Assembly: GCF_011947225.1 (NCBI RefSeq)
Contig: NZ_JAATVW010000008.1
Coordinates: 148,535 to 212,534, forward strand
Origin: Planosporangium flavigriseum
GTDB lineage: Bacteria > Actinomycetota > Actinomycetes > Mycobacteriales > Micromonosporaceae
Length of the DNA: 64,000 bases
Reading direction: 5' to 3'
Position 1 is the stretch's first letter; every line of letters starts with the position of its first letter. The notes beneath the pieces were generated by a model that ran no database searches, had not been told where the DNA came from, and saw only the letters and a list, made by a program, of their open reading frames with translations. Below, piece by piece: positions 50,623-58,676 of this stretch. The translations under genes were made by a program, and so were the position numbers.

Positions 50623-51129
50623 GTGCCAACCCAGCAACAGATGCGCATCGTGCCGATGGAGGACGCCCACGCCGACGCGGTGCTGGCGATCTACCGCATG
50701 GGCATCGACGGCGGCGAGGCGACGTTCGAGACCGAACCCCCGACCTGGCAGCGGTTCACCGCCGCCAGGTCGGGCGACCACCGGTTCGTGGCCGTCGACG
50801 CCGACGGCCACGTGCTCGGCTGGGTCGCCTGCGCGGCGGTGTCGCAGCGGGGCGTGTACGCCGGCGTGGTGGAACATTCGGTGTACGTCCATCCGGCCGC
50901 ACGTGGCAGGGGAGTGGGCAGGTCGCTGCTGCGCGCGCTGATCGACTCGACGGAAGCCGCCGGGGTCTGGACGATCCAGTCGGGCATCTTCCCGGAGAAC
51001 ACGACCAGTCTCGCGCTGCACGGCTCCGTCGGGTTCCGGGTGGTGGGCACCCGCGAGCGCCTCGGCCGCCAGCACGGCCGCTGGCGTGACGTCGTGCTCG
51101 TCGAGCGTCGCAGCCCGGTCGTCGTGTGA
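50623..51129 (+). CDS. GNAT acetyltransferase, phosphinothricin/methionine-sulfone type
   Basis: A 168-residue acetyltransferase resembling the PAT/YwnH group that acetylates phosphinothricin, methionine sulfone or related amino acids. Key features are YRMGIDGGEATFETEPPTW near residue 25, VEHSVYVHPAARGRGVGRSLL near 92 with the acetyl-CoA loop RGRGVG, and IFPENTTSLALHGSVGFRVVG near 125. The GTG at 50623 fits a leaderless promoter; an ATG six codons later is an alternative. Confidence 0.9.
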   Translation: MPTQQQMRIVPMEDAHADAVLAIYRMGIDGGEATFETEPPTWQRFTAARSGDHRFVAVDADGHVLGWVACAAVSQRGVYAGVVEHSVYVHPAARGRGVGRSLLRALIDSTEAAGVWTIQSGIFPENTTSLALHGSVGFRVVGTRERLGRQHGRWRDVVLVERRSPVVV

Positions 51130-51171
51130 TCCGCTGAACCACCGATCCGCTGAACTACGATTTCGGTACCC

Positions 51172-52140
51172 ATGAACCTGCCGATCCGCGTCGAGTCACC
51201 CGCCGGTTCCCTCGCGCGCACCCACGACCTGGTCGACTTCACCACGGCGTGGCTGCGCAACCGGCGGCTGTCGCCGCACACCCGCGCCGCGTACCAGCGT
51301 GACGTCGACGCCTGGCTGCAGTGGTGCGCCCGCCGCGACCTCGACCCCCTGGCCGTGTCGTTCCTGCACGTCAACGAGTACGCCCGCGAACTGGAATCCA
51401 TTGTGGACGGCAGGACGAGCAGGCCGGCCACGCCCGCCACGGTCGCCCGCCGCCTGTCGGGCCTGTCGAGCTGGTACACGTTCCTCGCCCGGCTCGGCGC
51501 CGTCGCGGCCAACCCGGTCGCCGGCGCCGACCGGCCCCGGGTGGAGCGCGACCACTCTGTGACGGTCGGGCTGACCGCCGACGAGGTGGACGCGCTGCTC
51601 GCGGCGGCCGACGCCGACGACGGCCCGCAGGCGGTCCGGCACCGGGCGATGCTGACCCTGCTGGCCGACCTGGGGCTGCGCGTCGGCGAACTCGTCGGCC
51701 TCGACGTCACCGACCTGGGCTACGAGCGCGGTCACCGGACCGTGCGGTTCGTCGGCAAGGGCGGCAAGCCCCGCCGGCGGGCGCTCGCCCCGGGCACCGC
51801 GGCGGCGCTCGACGCGTACCTGGCCGTCCGGCCGGGCCCGCCCGCCGGGCCGCTGTTCGTCACGTCGACGGGCGGCCGCGTCGGCCAGCCCGCCGTCTTC
51901 CGGCTGGTCCGCCGGCTGGCCAAGCAGGCCGGCATCCCGGCCTGGGCCAGGCTGTCACCGCACTCGCTGCGGCACGCGTTCGCCACTACCGCCCGCGACC
52001 AGGGTGTGCCGTTGGAGGATGTGCAGGACGCGATGGGCCACTCCGACCCGCGTACCACCCGACGCTACGACCGCGACCGCCACAACCTCGACCGCGACCC
52101 GACGTACGCGATCGCGGCGGCCCGCGCGAACCGCCGCTGA
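51172..52140 (+). CDS. Tyrosine recombinase, XerC/D-like
   Basis: A 322-residue site-specific recombinase. The N-terminal SAM-like domain (LVDFTTAWLRNRRLSPHTRAA, residues 20-110) is followed by the catalytic domain with LGLRVGEL (first Arg), GKGGKPR (Lys), SPHSLRHAFATT (His-x-x-Arg), GHSDPRTTRRYDRDR (His and the nucleophile Tyr). All catalytic residues are present. It is XerC/D-sized, without the long N-terminal arm of phage integrases. A second family member is encoded at 57492-58508. Whether either acts as the chromosomal Xer pair or serves an element is unknown. Confidence 0.92.
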   Translation: MNLPIRVESPAGSLARTHDLVDFTTAWLRNRRLSPHTRAAYQRDVDAWLQWCARRDLDPLAVSFLHVNEYARELESIVDGRTSRPATPATVARRLSGLSSWYTFLARLGAVAANPVAGADRPRVERDHSVTVGLTADEVDALLAAADADDGPQAVRHRAMLTLLADLGLRVGELVGLDVTDLGYERGHRTVRFVGKGGKPRRRALAPGTAAALDAYLAVRPGPPAGPLFVTSTGGRVGQPAVFRLVRRLAKQAGIPAWARLSPHSLRHAFATTARDQGVPLEDVQDAMGHSDPRTTRRYDRDRHNLDRDPTYAIAAARANRR

Positions 52141-52169
52141 GATCGCGCACCGGTGGGTAAGGAGGAGCC

Positions 52170-53114
52170 GTGGAAACAATCCCCGACGCGATGCGCGCAG
52201 CCGCCGCTACCCTGGTGGGCCACCTCGATGACCGGCAACGCGCCGCGTCCTACCACGCGTTCGCCGACGACACGATGCGCCGCTGGATCGAGTACCGTCC
52301 ACGCCCCCGGCCCGGGATCAGCCTCGCCGAGCTGTCGGTACCGGCCCGCAAGGCGGCGCACCGACTGCTCGCCACCGGGCTGAGCCCCCACGCGTACGCG
52401 CAGGCCATGACGATCGTCGCGCTGGAGGAGGTCCTCGACCGGGCCGAGGGCTGGGGTCGGGGCCGGCACAGCAACGACTACTGGGTGAACGTGTTCGGCG
52501 ATCCGGACGGCGACTCCCGGTGGGGCTGGCGGTTCGAGGGCCACCACATCTCGGTGACGATGACCGTCGACGGCGACCGCGTGTACCCGACACCGGTGTT
52601 CCTGGGCGCCAACCCGGCGACGGTCAGCTACGCCGGCCACCCGGTCGTACGCCCCCTCGCCCTCGAAGAGGACCTGGCCCGGGCGCTCCTGGACGCGATG
52701 GGCCCGGCCGGGCGTACGCGCGCCATCACCGCCGACACGGCGCCCGCCGACATCGCCAGCGGCCAGCAGCCCCACGTCGACGCGCCGCTGACCCCGCAGG
52801 GCGTACCGGCGCACCGGCTCACCCCACCGGCGCGGGACCTGCTCGACCGACTCGTCGCGGTGTACCTCGATCGGCTACCGCCGGAGCTGGCCCGCCAGGA
52901 GGCGGCCCGCGTCGACCGGCGCGAACTGCACTTCGCCTGGGAGGGGCCGGCGCAGCCGGGCTTCGGGCACTACTACCGCATCCAGGCGCCGGACCTGCTC
53001 ATCGAGTACGACAACCGGCAGAACAACGCCAACCACACGCACACGGTGCTGCGCCGTCCGGACAGCGACTTCGGCGGGGACGTCCTGACGGCCCACCGAG
53101 CCGAGTCACACTGA
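52170..53114 (+). CDS. DUF3500 family protein
   Basis: A 314-residue protein of the DUF3500 family. Family hallmarks are WGWRFEGHHISVTMTVDG near residue 112 and HYYRIQAPDLLIEYDNRQ with HTHTVLR near 270-295. Several conserved His residues suggest a metal site. No activity is established. AAGGAGGAGCC precedes the GTG. The last codons and the stop are part of a 20-bp tandem duplication. Confidence 0.87.
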   Translation: METIPDAMRAAAATLVGHLDDRQRAASYHAFADDTMRRWIEYRPRPRPGISLAELSVPARKAAHRLLATGLSPHAYAQAMTIVALEEVLDRAEGWGRGRHSNDYWVNVFGDPDGDSRWGWRFEGHHISVTMTVDGDRVYPTPVFLGANPATVSYAGHPVVRPLALEEDLARALLDAMGPAGRTRAITADTAPADIASGQQPHVDAPLTPQGVPAHRLTPPARDLLDRLVAVYLDRLPPELARQEAARVDRRELHFAWEGPAQPGFGHYYRIQAPDLLIEYDNRQNNANHTHTVLRRPDSDFGGDVLTAHRAESH

Positions 53115-53139
53115 CGGCTGCCGAGTCACACTGACGGCT
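53100..53139 (+). repeat. Exact 20-bp tandem duplication across a stop codon
   Basis: GCCGAGTCACACTGACGGCT occurs twice head to tail. The DUF3500 gene stops in the first copy, so the second copy is a non-coding duplicate that reaches the end of the convergent transporter gene. Confidence 0.9.
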
Positions 53140-54493
53140 ACAGCACCCGCGGCGGGGTGTTGCCGACCGCCACGATCGCGCGCCGGATCGGTACGGCGGC
53201 CAGGGCCACGAACCCGACGACGAAGAACACGACCAGCGACACGATCGCCACCCGGTAGCTGCCGGTCAGCTGGTACGCCAGCCCGAACAGCAACGGCCCC
53301 AGCCAACTGGTGCCCTTGTCGGAGATCTCGTAGAGGCCGAAGTACTCGGCCTCCTTGCCGTGCGGGATCAGCTGGCTGAACAGCGACCGGCTCAACGCCT
53401 GGGTGCCGCCGAGCACGATCCCCAGCAGCAGGCCCATCAGCATGAACGCCACCGGCTGCTTCGCCGGCAGGAAATACCCGATCCCCAGCACGACCGTCCA
53501 GAGCACGAGGCTGGCCAGTATCGTCTTCCACGCGCCGAACCGGCGGGCCAGCCGCCCCAGCGCGATTGCGCCCACGAAAGCCAAAAACTGAACCAGGAGG
53601 ATCGTCTCGATCTGCACCGACTGATCGAGACCGAGCTCCTTGTCGGCGTACACACTGGCCATGGCGATGACCGTCTGGATGCCGTCGTTGTAGATCAGGT
53701 AGGCGACCAGGAAGAACAGCGTCAGCGGGTACGCCTTCAGCTCCCGCAGGGTGCGCCCCAGCTGGCGGAACCCGTCCAGCAACGCCGAGCCGTGCGCCTC
53801 ACCCGCCACGGCGGGCCGGTTACGCAGCCGCGCGAGCGGGATGATGGTGAACCCCGCCCACCACACGCCGGCCGCCACGATGCTCCACCGCGCGATCTCG
53901 CCCGTCCCGATGCCGGCCGGATTGATCACGAGAACGGCCAGGTTGAGCGCGAGCAGCAGCCCGCCGCCGATGTACCCGATCGCCCAGCCGACGCTGGAGA
54001 CCCGGTCCCGCTCGTCCGGCCCGGCGAGCTGCGGCAGGAACGAGTTGTACACCACGATGCTCGCCCCGAACGCCAGATTGGCGACCAGCAACAGCACCGC
54101 GCCGAGCAGGTAGCGGTCGCCGGTCACGAACATCATGCCGATCGTCGCGCCGGCGCCGACGTTGGCCAACAGCGCCAGCAGTTCCTTCTTCCTCGACGTC
54201 CGGTCGGCGATCGCGCCCACCGTCGGCAACACGAAGACCTGGAGAAAAACCGACAAGGACACCGTGTACGCGAACAGCGAGCCCGCCGCGACCGGAATGC
54301 CCAGCGGGTACACCCGCCCGTTCGCGTCGGCGGCGTGCTCGGCGATCGACCCCAGGTACGGGCCGAAGAACACCGTAACGACCGTGGTGGAGAACGCCGA
54401 GTTGGCCCAGTCGTAGAAGTACCAGCCGATCCGCTCCCGGCGGCTGCTCAGCTCCGCACGTACCCCGGTCTCCGCGACCATCGGCGTCCTCAT
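53138..54493 (-). CDS. MFS transporter, UMF1/Atg22-like
   Basis: A 451-residue major facilitator of the Atg22/UMF1 type with about 12 transmembrane helices. The N-terminus has the family-typical RIGWYFYDWANSAFSTTVVT, and AIADRTSRKKELLAL between helices 2 and 3 is the MFS motif A equivalent. ALSRSLFSQLIPHGKEAEYF near residue 365 is a strong family signature. Yeast Atg22 exports vacuolar amino acids; bacterial substrates are unknown. ATGs at 54493 and 54481 are possible starts. The phosphodiesterase gene ends only six bases upstream on the same strand, so the two are probably co-transcribed. Confidence 0.92.
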   Translation of the reverse strand: MRTPMVAETGVRAELSSRRERIGWYFYDWANSAFSTTVVTVFFGPYLGSIAEHAADANGRVYPLGIPVAAGSLFAYTVSLSVFLQVFVLPTVGAIADRTSRKKELLALLANVGAGATIGMMFVTGDRYLLGAVLLLVANLAFGASIVVYNSFLPQLAGPDERDRVSSVGWAIGYIGGGLLLALNLAVLVINPAGIGTGEIARWSIVAAGVWWAGFTIIPLARLRNRPAVAGEAHGSALLDGFRQLGRTLRELKAYPLTLFFLVAYLIYNDGIQTVIAMASVYADKELGLDQSVQIETILLVQFLAFVGAIALGRLARRFGAWKTILASLVLWTVVLGIGYFLPAKQPVAFMLMGLLLGIVLGGTQALSRSLFSQLIPHGKEAEYFGLYEISDKGTSWLGPLLFGLAYQLTGSYRVAIVSLVVFFVVGFVALAAVPIRRAIVAVGNTPPRVL

Positions 54494-54499
54494 CTCGTT

Positions 54500-55294
54500 T
54501 CAGCGGCCTGTTTCGGTGGCCTGTTTCGGTGGCCACAGACCACGGGCGCGATAGACGTCCCGCAGCACCTCGATGCGATCGGTCATGATCCCATCCACGC
54601 CGAGGTCGAGTAACTCGTGTATCTGGGTCGGCTCGTCGACCGTCCAGACATGGACCTGCAGCCCCAGCCGGTGCGCGTACGCGACGAACCGGGACGTGAC
54701 CACCCGGACACGGCCGTGCCGCACCGGAACCTGAGCGGCGACCACCCCCTCGGGTACCCGCACAGCCCGGCCCAGCCGGGCACCCGCCCACAGCTTCGCC
54801 ACCTCACGCATACCCATGGACGTGGCGACCCGCGGCCCCAACGCGCGGCGGATCCGGCGCAGCCGGTCGTCGGAGAACGACGCGAGCAGCACCCGGTCGA
54901 AGGCCGAGCTCCGGCGCAGCACCGCCAGCGCCGGTTCCAGGGCCTGCTCGGACTTGATGTCGACGTTGAACCGCAGCTGCGGCCACCCATCGAGCATGTC
55001 GGCCAGGCGTGGCACGATCGCGCCGCCCGCCACCCGCAGCGACGCGAGGTCGGCCCAGCTCACGTCCCGTACCCGCCGCTGGTCACCAGTCATCCGCGCG
55101 AGGGTGGCGTCGTGGAACACGACCGGCACCCCATCCCTGGTGGCCTGCACGTCGGTCTCGACGTACCGGTACCCCAGGTCGACGCAGCGCGCGAACGCGG
55201 CGGCCGTGTTCTCGTCCCCGATGGCCGCGCCGCCACGGTGCGCGAACGCCAACGGAGTGGGCGCGTCCAGGTACGGGTACAGATGACCGGCCAT
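54500..55294 (-). CDS. Glycerophosphodiester phosphodiesterase
   Basis: A 264-residue GDPD-family TIM-barrel enzyme that hydrolyses glycerophosphodiesters to glycerol 3-phosphate and an alcohol. LAFAHRGG near residue 17, DENTAAAF near 28, ETDVQATRDGVPVVFHDATL near 48 and FNVDIKSE near 110 give the catalytic His pair and metal ligands. The ATG at 55294 is set close before the barrel; the open frame upstream is not conserved in style. A 13-bp tandem repeat (54505-54530), not a multiple of three, sits in the last codons and has probably altered the C-terminal residues. Confidence 0.92.
   Translation of the reverse strand: MAGHLYPYLDAPTPLAFAHRGGAAIGDENTAAAFARCVDLGYRYVETDVQATRDGVPVVFHDATLARMTGDQRRVRDVSWADLASLRVAGGAIVPRLADMLDGWPQLRFNVDIKSEQALEPALAVLRRSSAFDRVLLASFSDDRLRRIRRALGPRVATSMGMREVAKLWAGARLGRAVRVPEGVVAAQVPVRHGRVRVVTSRFVAYAHRLGLQVHVWTVDEPTQIHELLDLGVDGIMTDRIEVLRDVYRARGLWPPKQATETGR
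54505..54530 (-). repeat. 13-bp tandem duplication at the 3' end of the phosphodiesterase gene
   Basis: GGCCTGTTTCGGT occurs twice in tandem. Since 13 is not divisible by three, the two copies are read in different frames. Confidence 0.85.
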
Positions 55295-55370
55295 GGCCTG
55301 CCATTGTGCCGGTGCCCGCGAACCCTCGTCGACCCGCCACCGGCCACAGCACCTGGCGCCGCTCCGTCCG

Positions 55371-56084
55371 CTAGGTCGCGTCGCGTAACTCCGCCAGCCG
55401 TGCCTCGACCTCGGCAAGCTCCGCCCGTAACCGCTCGGCAGCCGCCTCCGCCTCGGCCCGGGCCGCCGACACGATCTCCTCGACGGCAGCCTGAACCCCT
55501 GGGACGTCGAGCATCCCCACCATCTTCAGCGCCTCCGACGGCTTGATCAGGTAGGGCTTGGCGAGAACCTTCGCGCCCTGCTGGGCGGCGACCATCCACT
55601 CACCATCGGCGTACGAAAGGGTCACCGTCAGCGCCGCGGCCGGCTTACCCCGGCCGGCCTTGCGCCCGGCCGCTCCGCTCCCGGTGGCCGGTCGCTTCTC
55701 CTCCCGAGGCGTGGGCACCGCAGTGGTAGGCGTGCTGACCGGCGGCGGAGCAGGCTGCTCAGGGGGGAGCAGGGGAGGACCAGGCGCCAACTCCGGCGCC
55801 TTCGCCGCCTGCACGGCCTTCGCCGCCCGGTGCCCCGGCGTCGCCTTGGGCGCGACAGCGAGGTCGGCGGGGGAGAACGGCAACTCGTCCCGGCCGAACC
55901 GGACCACGACCCACTCGTCGCTGTCCTGCGGATCGGTCAACCCGACGACCTGGCCCTGCTGTCCAGCGATCTGGCCGGCCGCCTGCGTGAACACCACCTT
56001 CGGCCGGCGCCCCGCGGCAAGCGCGTCGCGGATCTGCTCCAGCTCGTCAGGAGACAACCCACCGGCTGCGCTGCGTACGGCCAT
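55371..56084 (-). CDS. Protein of unknown function with C-terminal coiled coil
   Basis: A 237-residue protein. The first 80 residues look like a small beta-rich domain (KVVFTQAAGQIAGQQGQVVG, EWVVVRFGRDELPFSPADL). A Pro/Ala-rich linker covers about 85-150. A second small domain near 155-195 contains ALTVTLSYADGEWMVAAQQG, and the C-terminal 35 residues form a coiled coil (EAEAAAERLRAELAEVEARL). I cannot assign a family. GGGAAGGG precedes the ATG at 56084. It reads in the same direction as the phosphodiesterase gene 76 bp downstream. Confidence 0.75.
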   Translation of the reverse strand: MAVRSAAGGLSPDELEQIRDALAAGRRPKVVFTQAAGQIAGQQGQVVGLTDPQDSDEWVVVRFGRDELPFSPADLAVAPKATPGHRAAKAVQAAKAPELAPGPPLLPPEQPAPPPVSTPTTAVPTPREEKRPATGSGAAGRKAGRGKPAAALTVTLSYADGEWMVAAQQGAKVLAKPYLIKPSEALKMVGMLDVPGVQAAVEEIVSAARAEAEAAAERLRAELAEVEARLAELRDAT

Positions 56085-56210
56085 GTCGAACCCTTCCCAC
56101 GTGCGGCTGTACACATGTTCTACCAACCGGGTCCGACATTCTCCACGCCGGTCAGCCCTGCCGGCGCCCCATCGTGAGCAGAGAGTCCAGCCGTACGCGA
56201 ACCACGCCGC

Positions 56211-56280
56211 CGTAGGGGAGTACGAGCGTAGGGGAGTACGAGCGTAGGGGAGTAGGGAGTACCAGCCTAGGGGGAGTACG
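56211..56280. repeat. 16-bp tandem repeat array (minisatellite)
   Basis: CGTAGGGGAGTACGAG is present twice exactly (56211-56226, 56227-56242), followed by two degenerate units. It lies about 130 bp upstream of the coiled-coil protein gene and downstream of the ferritin-like gene. On the minus strand the unit is C-rich (CTCCCCTACG). Confidence 0.85.
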
Positions 56281-56381
56281 TGCGCCGTGGATAGCGGCCG
56301 TCACAAGCGGACGGCCAGCGGCGACGGCGCACAGTGGCACCGACACCGCCGACCGTCGCATCGGCGTACCCGCGAACCGCC

Positions 56382-56876
56382 CTAGGCGGTGGCCATGACC
56401 CGCTGGCTCATCTCGTGGCCGATCCGCTCCAGCCGGCCGGTGCTCTCTTCGCTGATGACCAGGTTGTGCTGCAGCAGCTGAGCGCACCGCGTCTCGCCCA
56501 TGATCATCGCCTTGTCGATCAGACTCTTGTAGCTTCCGAGCCCATAGTGCGACGCCTTCAACATAATGCCGGCAGTGAACATCTCCATCGCCTCGGGCGA
56601 CGGGTTCTGACTCATGAACTGCTGGTAGTCCGCGCGCATCCCGTCGACCGCCAGACAAGGGACATCGCGCGGCTGGGTACCCAACGCCTGGAAACACTGC
56701 TCCAGATTCTTCACCTTCTGCTGGCTCTCCTGCTGCTCGATCCGGACGACCTGCTGGAGGTTGCCTTCACGGATCTGCCCGACCATCTCGCCCTTCCACG
56801 CGGCCTTCTTTTTCTCCGCGTCGTGCATGCCGGACAGCTCAAACATGAACAAGTCCGCGGGACTGTTGACTGCCAT
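56382..56876 (-). CDS. YciE/YciF-type ferritin-like protein (DUF892)
   Basis: A 164-residue four-helix protein. DLFMFELSGMHDAEKKKAAW at residues 8-27 matches the opening of YciE/YciF-type ferritin-like (DUF892) proteins, and EQQESQQKVKNLEQCFQALG near 47 provides Glu residues for a di-iron site. MLKASHYGLGSYKSLIDKA near 105 is the later conserved helix. Relatives are induced by osmotic or general stress. CAGGAGGAGCCC directly precedes the ATG. Confidence 0.85.
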   Translation of the reverse strand: MAVNSPADLFMFELSGMHDAEKKKAAWKGEMVGQIREGNLQQVVRIEQQESQQKVKNLEQCFQALGTQPRDVPCLAVDGMRADYQQFMSQNPSPEAMEMFTAGIMLKASHYGLGSYKSLIDKAMIMGETRCAQLLQHNLVISEESTGRLERIGHEMSQRVMATA

Positions 56877-57491
56877 GGGCTCCTCCTGATCACCTCGAAT
56901 GCTGGGCGGATCTCGGCGCGACTACCCGCGCCGACGCCACCTAGTCCCGTGAGGCTGTGAATTTGCCGGGTGCCGGGGGCCGGGCAGTCACACGGACGGA
57001 AAACCCTGGCCGAAGCCCCCATCCGACGTGCGGTAACAGTTGGTCGATAATGCACATTATGTCAACCTGACTCTGGGAAGGCTCCCCGGAAGGGGCCCAG
57101 AGGACCCCTTCGACGTCCACTTCGGCGTCCACCGACACAGGCACGGTTATCGCCCGCGTTCGTACCGCGCCCGCACGGGCCGCTGCGAAGTCTCCCGCGG
57201 TTTCCGTCAAACGCGACGACAGACGGCATGCTTCGCGACGACAACGATCGACTGTCGCGCGTCGGATGTTCGCCGCCGGATGCCATCGCGCGTTCTCCGT
57301 CCATCCGGCACGTCCGTCTTGGCATCCGCATCCGCATGGACGCCCGACGGTGTGGGCTCAGGGAGACGGTATGGGCTCACGGAGACAGTGCGCGCGAATA
57401 CGGCGCCGTGGCGACATCGCTGCGCGTGGGCGCCGATGTGGCGCGAGGACCCCTATCGACGTTGACCCGTAATTCATGCATAATAATCCTT
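56877..57491. other. 615-bp spacer carrying Xer-like recombination sites
   Basis: No well-supported gene is seen. A minus-strand ORF at 56941-57210 lacks a ribosome binding site and a proper start codon. The notable content is the dif-like site at 57040-57067 and the second Xer-like sequence at its right end. Confidence 0.6.
57040..57067 (+). other. dif: dif-like XerC/XerD recombination site
   Basis: The 28 bp divide into an 11-bp XerC-type arm TTGGTCGATAA, a 6-bp centre TGCACA and an 11-bp XerD-type arm TTATGTCAACC. Escherichia coli dif has arms ending in CATAA and beginning TTATGTTAA around a 6-bp centre, so the ATAA-N6-TTATGT core and the right arm agree closely. It lies 425 bp upstream of a XerC/D-like recombinase gene. 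It could be the chromosomal dimer-resolution site or the attachment site of a Xer-dependent element. Confidence 0.65.
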
Positions 57492-57500
57492 ATGCAGGAC
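57473..57500 (+). other. Second Xer-like site overlapping the recombinase start codon
   Basis: TTCATGCATAA, centre TAATCC, TTATGCAGGAC: the TGCATAA/TTATGCA arms form a perfect 7-bp inverted repeat with the 6-bp spacing of Xer sites. The ATG of the recombinase lies inside the right arm. It may be a recombination site, an autoregulatory operator, or both. Confidence 0.4.
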
Positions 57501-58508
57501 AAAGAGGACGAACAGGTACTAACTCTCATCGAGGAGTTCCTTGCCGCCCGTGCCGCGCGGAAGCCGTCCCCGCACACCCTGCAGGCGTACCGGCGTGACC
57601 TGGTGGCGGTCGCCCAGTTGGTCGCCGAGGGCGCCACCCCTCCCCTCCCCCTTGACATGCTGATGATCACCGCGCTGACTCCCCGGGTGCTGCGTACGGC
57701 GTTCGCACGCTTCGCCACTCCCCGCGCGGCGGCCTCGGTCTACCGGGCCTGGTCGGCGTGGAACAGCTTCTTCACGTTTCTGGTCGCCGACGGGTTCGTC
57801 GCCGGTAACCCGATGTCCGCAGTGGACAGGCCGAGTGCTCCTATCCCCCAGCCCAAGCCGTTGCGCGGTGAGGACACCCCCGAACAGTTGCTGGAGGCCG
57901 TGTCGCGCGACGACCAGCGGCAGCGCCATCCCTGGCCGGAGCGTGATGTGGCGGTTCTGGCGTTGGCGTTGTGCGCGGGGCTGCGGCTGTCGGAGTTGCT
58001 GGCGCTGCGGGTGGCGTCGATTACGGGGCGCCCGGGTGAGCGTCGCGTCGAGGTGTCCGGCAAGGGTGGCCGGCCCCGGGTGGTGCCGATCGAGCCCGAG
58101 CTTGACGAGGTGCTGAACGGCTATCTGGACAGTCGCCGGCGCCGGTTCGGGGCGCAGACCGTACGCCCGGATTCGGCGTTGCTGGTCGATCGGCACGGTG
58201 AGCCGATGCGCCGCGGCGGGCTCCAGTATCTGGTCGAGTCGTGTTATCGGCGGGCCGGGATCACCGACCGGGTGCCGCGTGGGGCGCAGTTGCACGCGTT
58301 GCGGCACACGTTCGCAACGCGGTTGGCCGAGGACGGGGCGAACGCGTCCGAGATCATGCGGTTGCTGGGGCACGTGAGCCTGGCGACGAGTCAGCACTAC
58401 ATCGAGGTGACGGCGAGCCAGCAGCGGGCCGCGGTGCGGGCCAACCGGACCAACCGTGCGTTGGGGCGGCTGCTCGGTGGGGCGACGGCTGGCGCGGACG
58501 AGGCGTGA
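57492..58508 (+). CDS. Tyrosine recombinase, XerC/D-like
   Basis: A 338-residue recombinase. Residues 10-125 form the core-binding domain (LIEEFLAARAARKPSPHTLQ; AWNSFFTFLVADGFVAGNP). Catalytic motifs are AGLRLSEL (Arg), SGKGGRPR (Lys), LHALRHTFATRLAEDG (His-x-x-Arg) and LLGHVSLATSQHYIEVT (His and nucleophile Tyr), all intact. GHVSLATSQHY is typical of XerD-type enzymes. The frame is open for 88 codons upstream but that stretch has no coding bias; the ATG at 57492 begins the domain. Two Xer-like DNA sites lie directly upstream. Confidence 0.92.
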   Translation: MQDKEDEQVLTLIEEFLAARAARKPSPHTLQAYRRDLVAVAQLVAEGATPPLPLDMLMITALTPRVLRTAFARFATPRAAASVYRAWSAWNSFFTFLVADGFVAGNPMSAVDRPSAPIPQPKPLRGEDTPEQLLEAVSRDDQRQRHPWPERDVAVLALALCAGLRLSELLALRVASITGRPGERRVEVSGKGGRPRVVPIEPELDEVLNGYLDSRRRRFGAQTVRPDSALLVDRHGEPMRRGGLQYLVESCYRRAGITDRVPRGAQLHALRHTFATRLAEDGANASEIMRLLGHVSLATSQHYIEVTASQQRAAVRANRTNRALGRLLGGATAGADEA

Positions 58509-58664
58509 CGGCCGTTTCCCCGTTCGGTTGGCCGGCGCGAGGAGCCGTACCGCGTACTCGCGTTTCCGTCCCAGCTGGTTCTTGCCGTTCCGGTCGAGCC
58601 AAGGCGTCCTGTACCGGCACCGTTCCTGAAGACCTTCGGCAATCATGCGATTGCCGAGCGGCGC

Positions 58665-58670
58665 TAGGTT
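58665..58670 (+). promoter_or_regulatory. -10 element of the second acetyltransferase gene (leaderless)
   Basis: TAGGTT lies six bases before the GTG at 58677. Confidence 0.45.
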
Positions 58671-58676
58671 CGAGGA

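Noticed and set aside
51128..51156. Direct repeat GATCCGCTGAAC upstream of the first recombinase as an attachment site
   Set aside because: The two copies are only 17 bp apart and have no partner beyond the gene, and no inverted arms of Xer type are present.
56211..56280. Possible CRISPR array
   Set aside because: The 16-bp units are contiguous without unique spacers, and no cas genes are present.
56941..57210. Possible 89-residue minus-strand gene upstream of the dif-like site
   Set aside because: It needs a TTG start, has no ribosome binding site and shows no recognisable sequence. I left it as part of the spacer.
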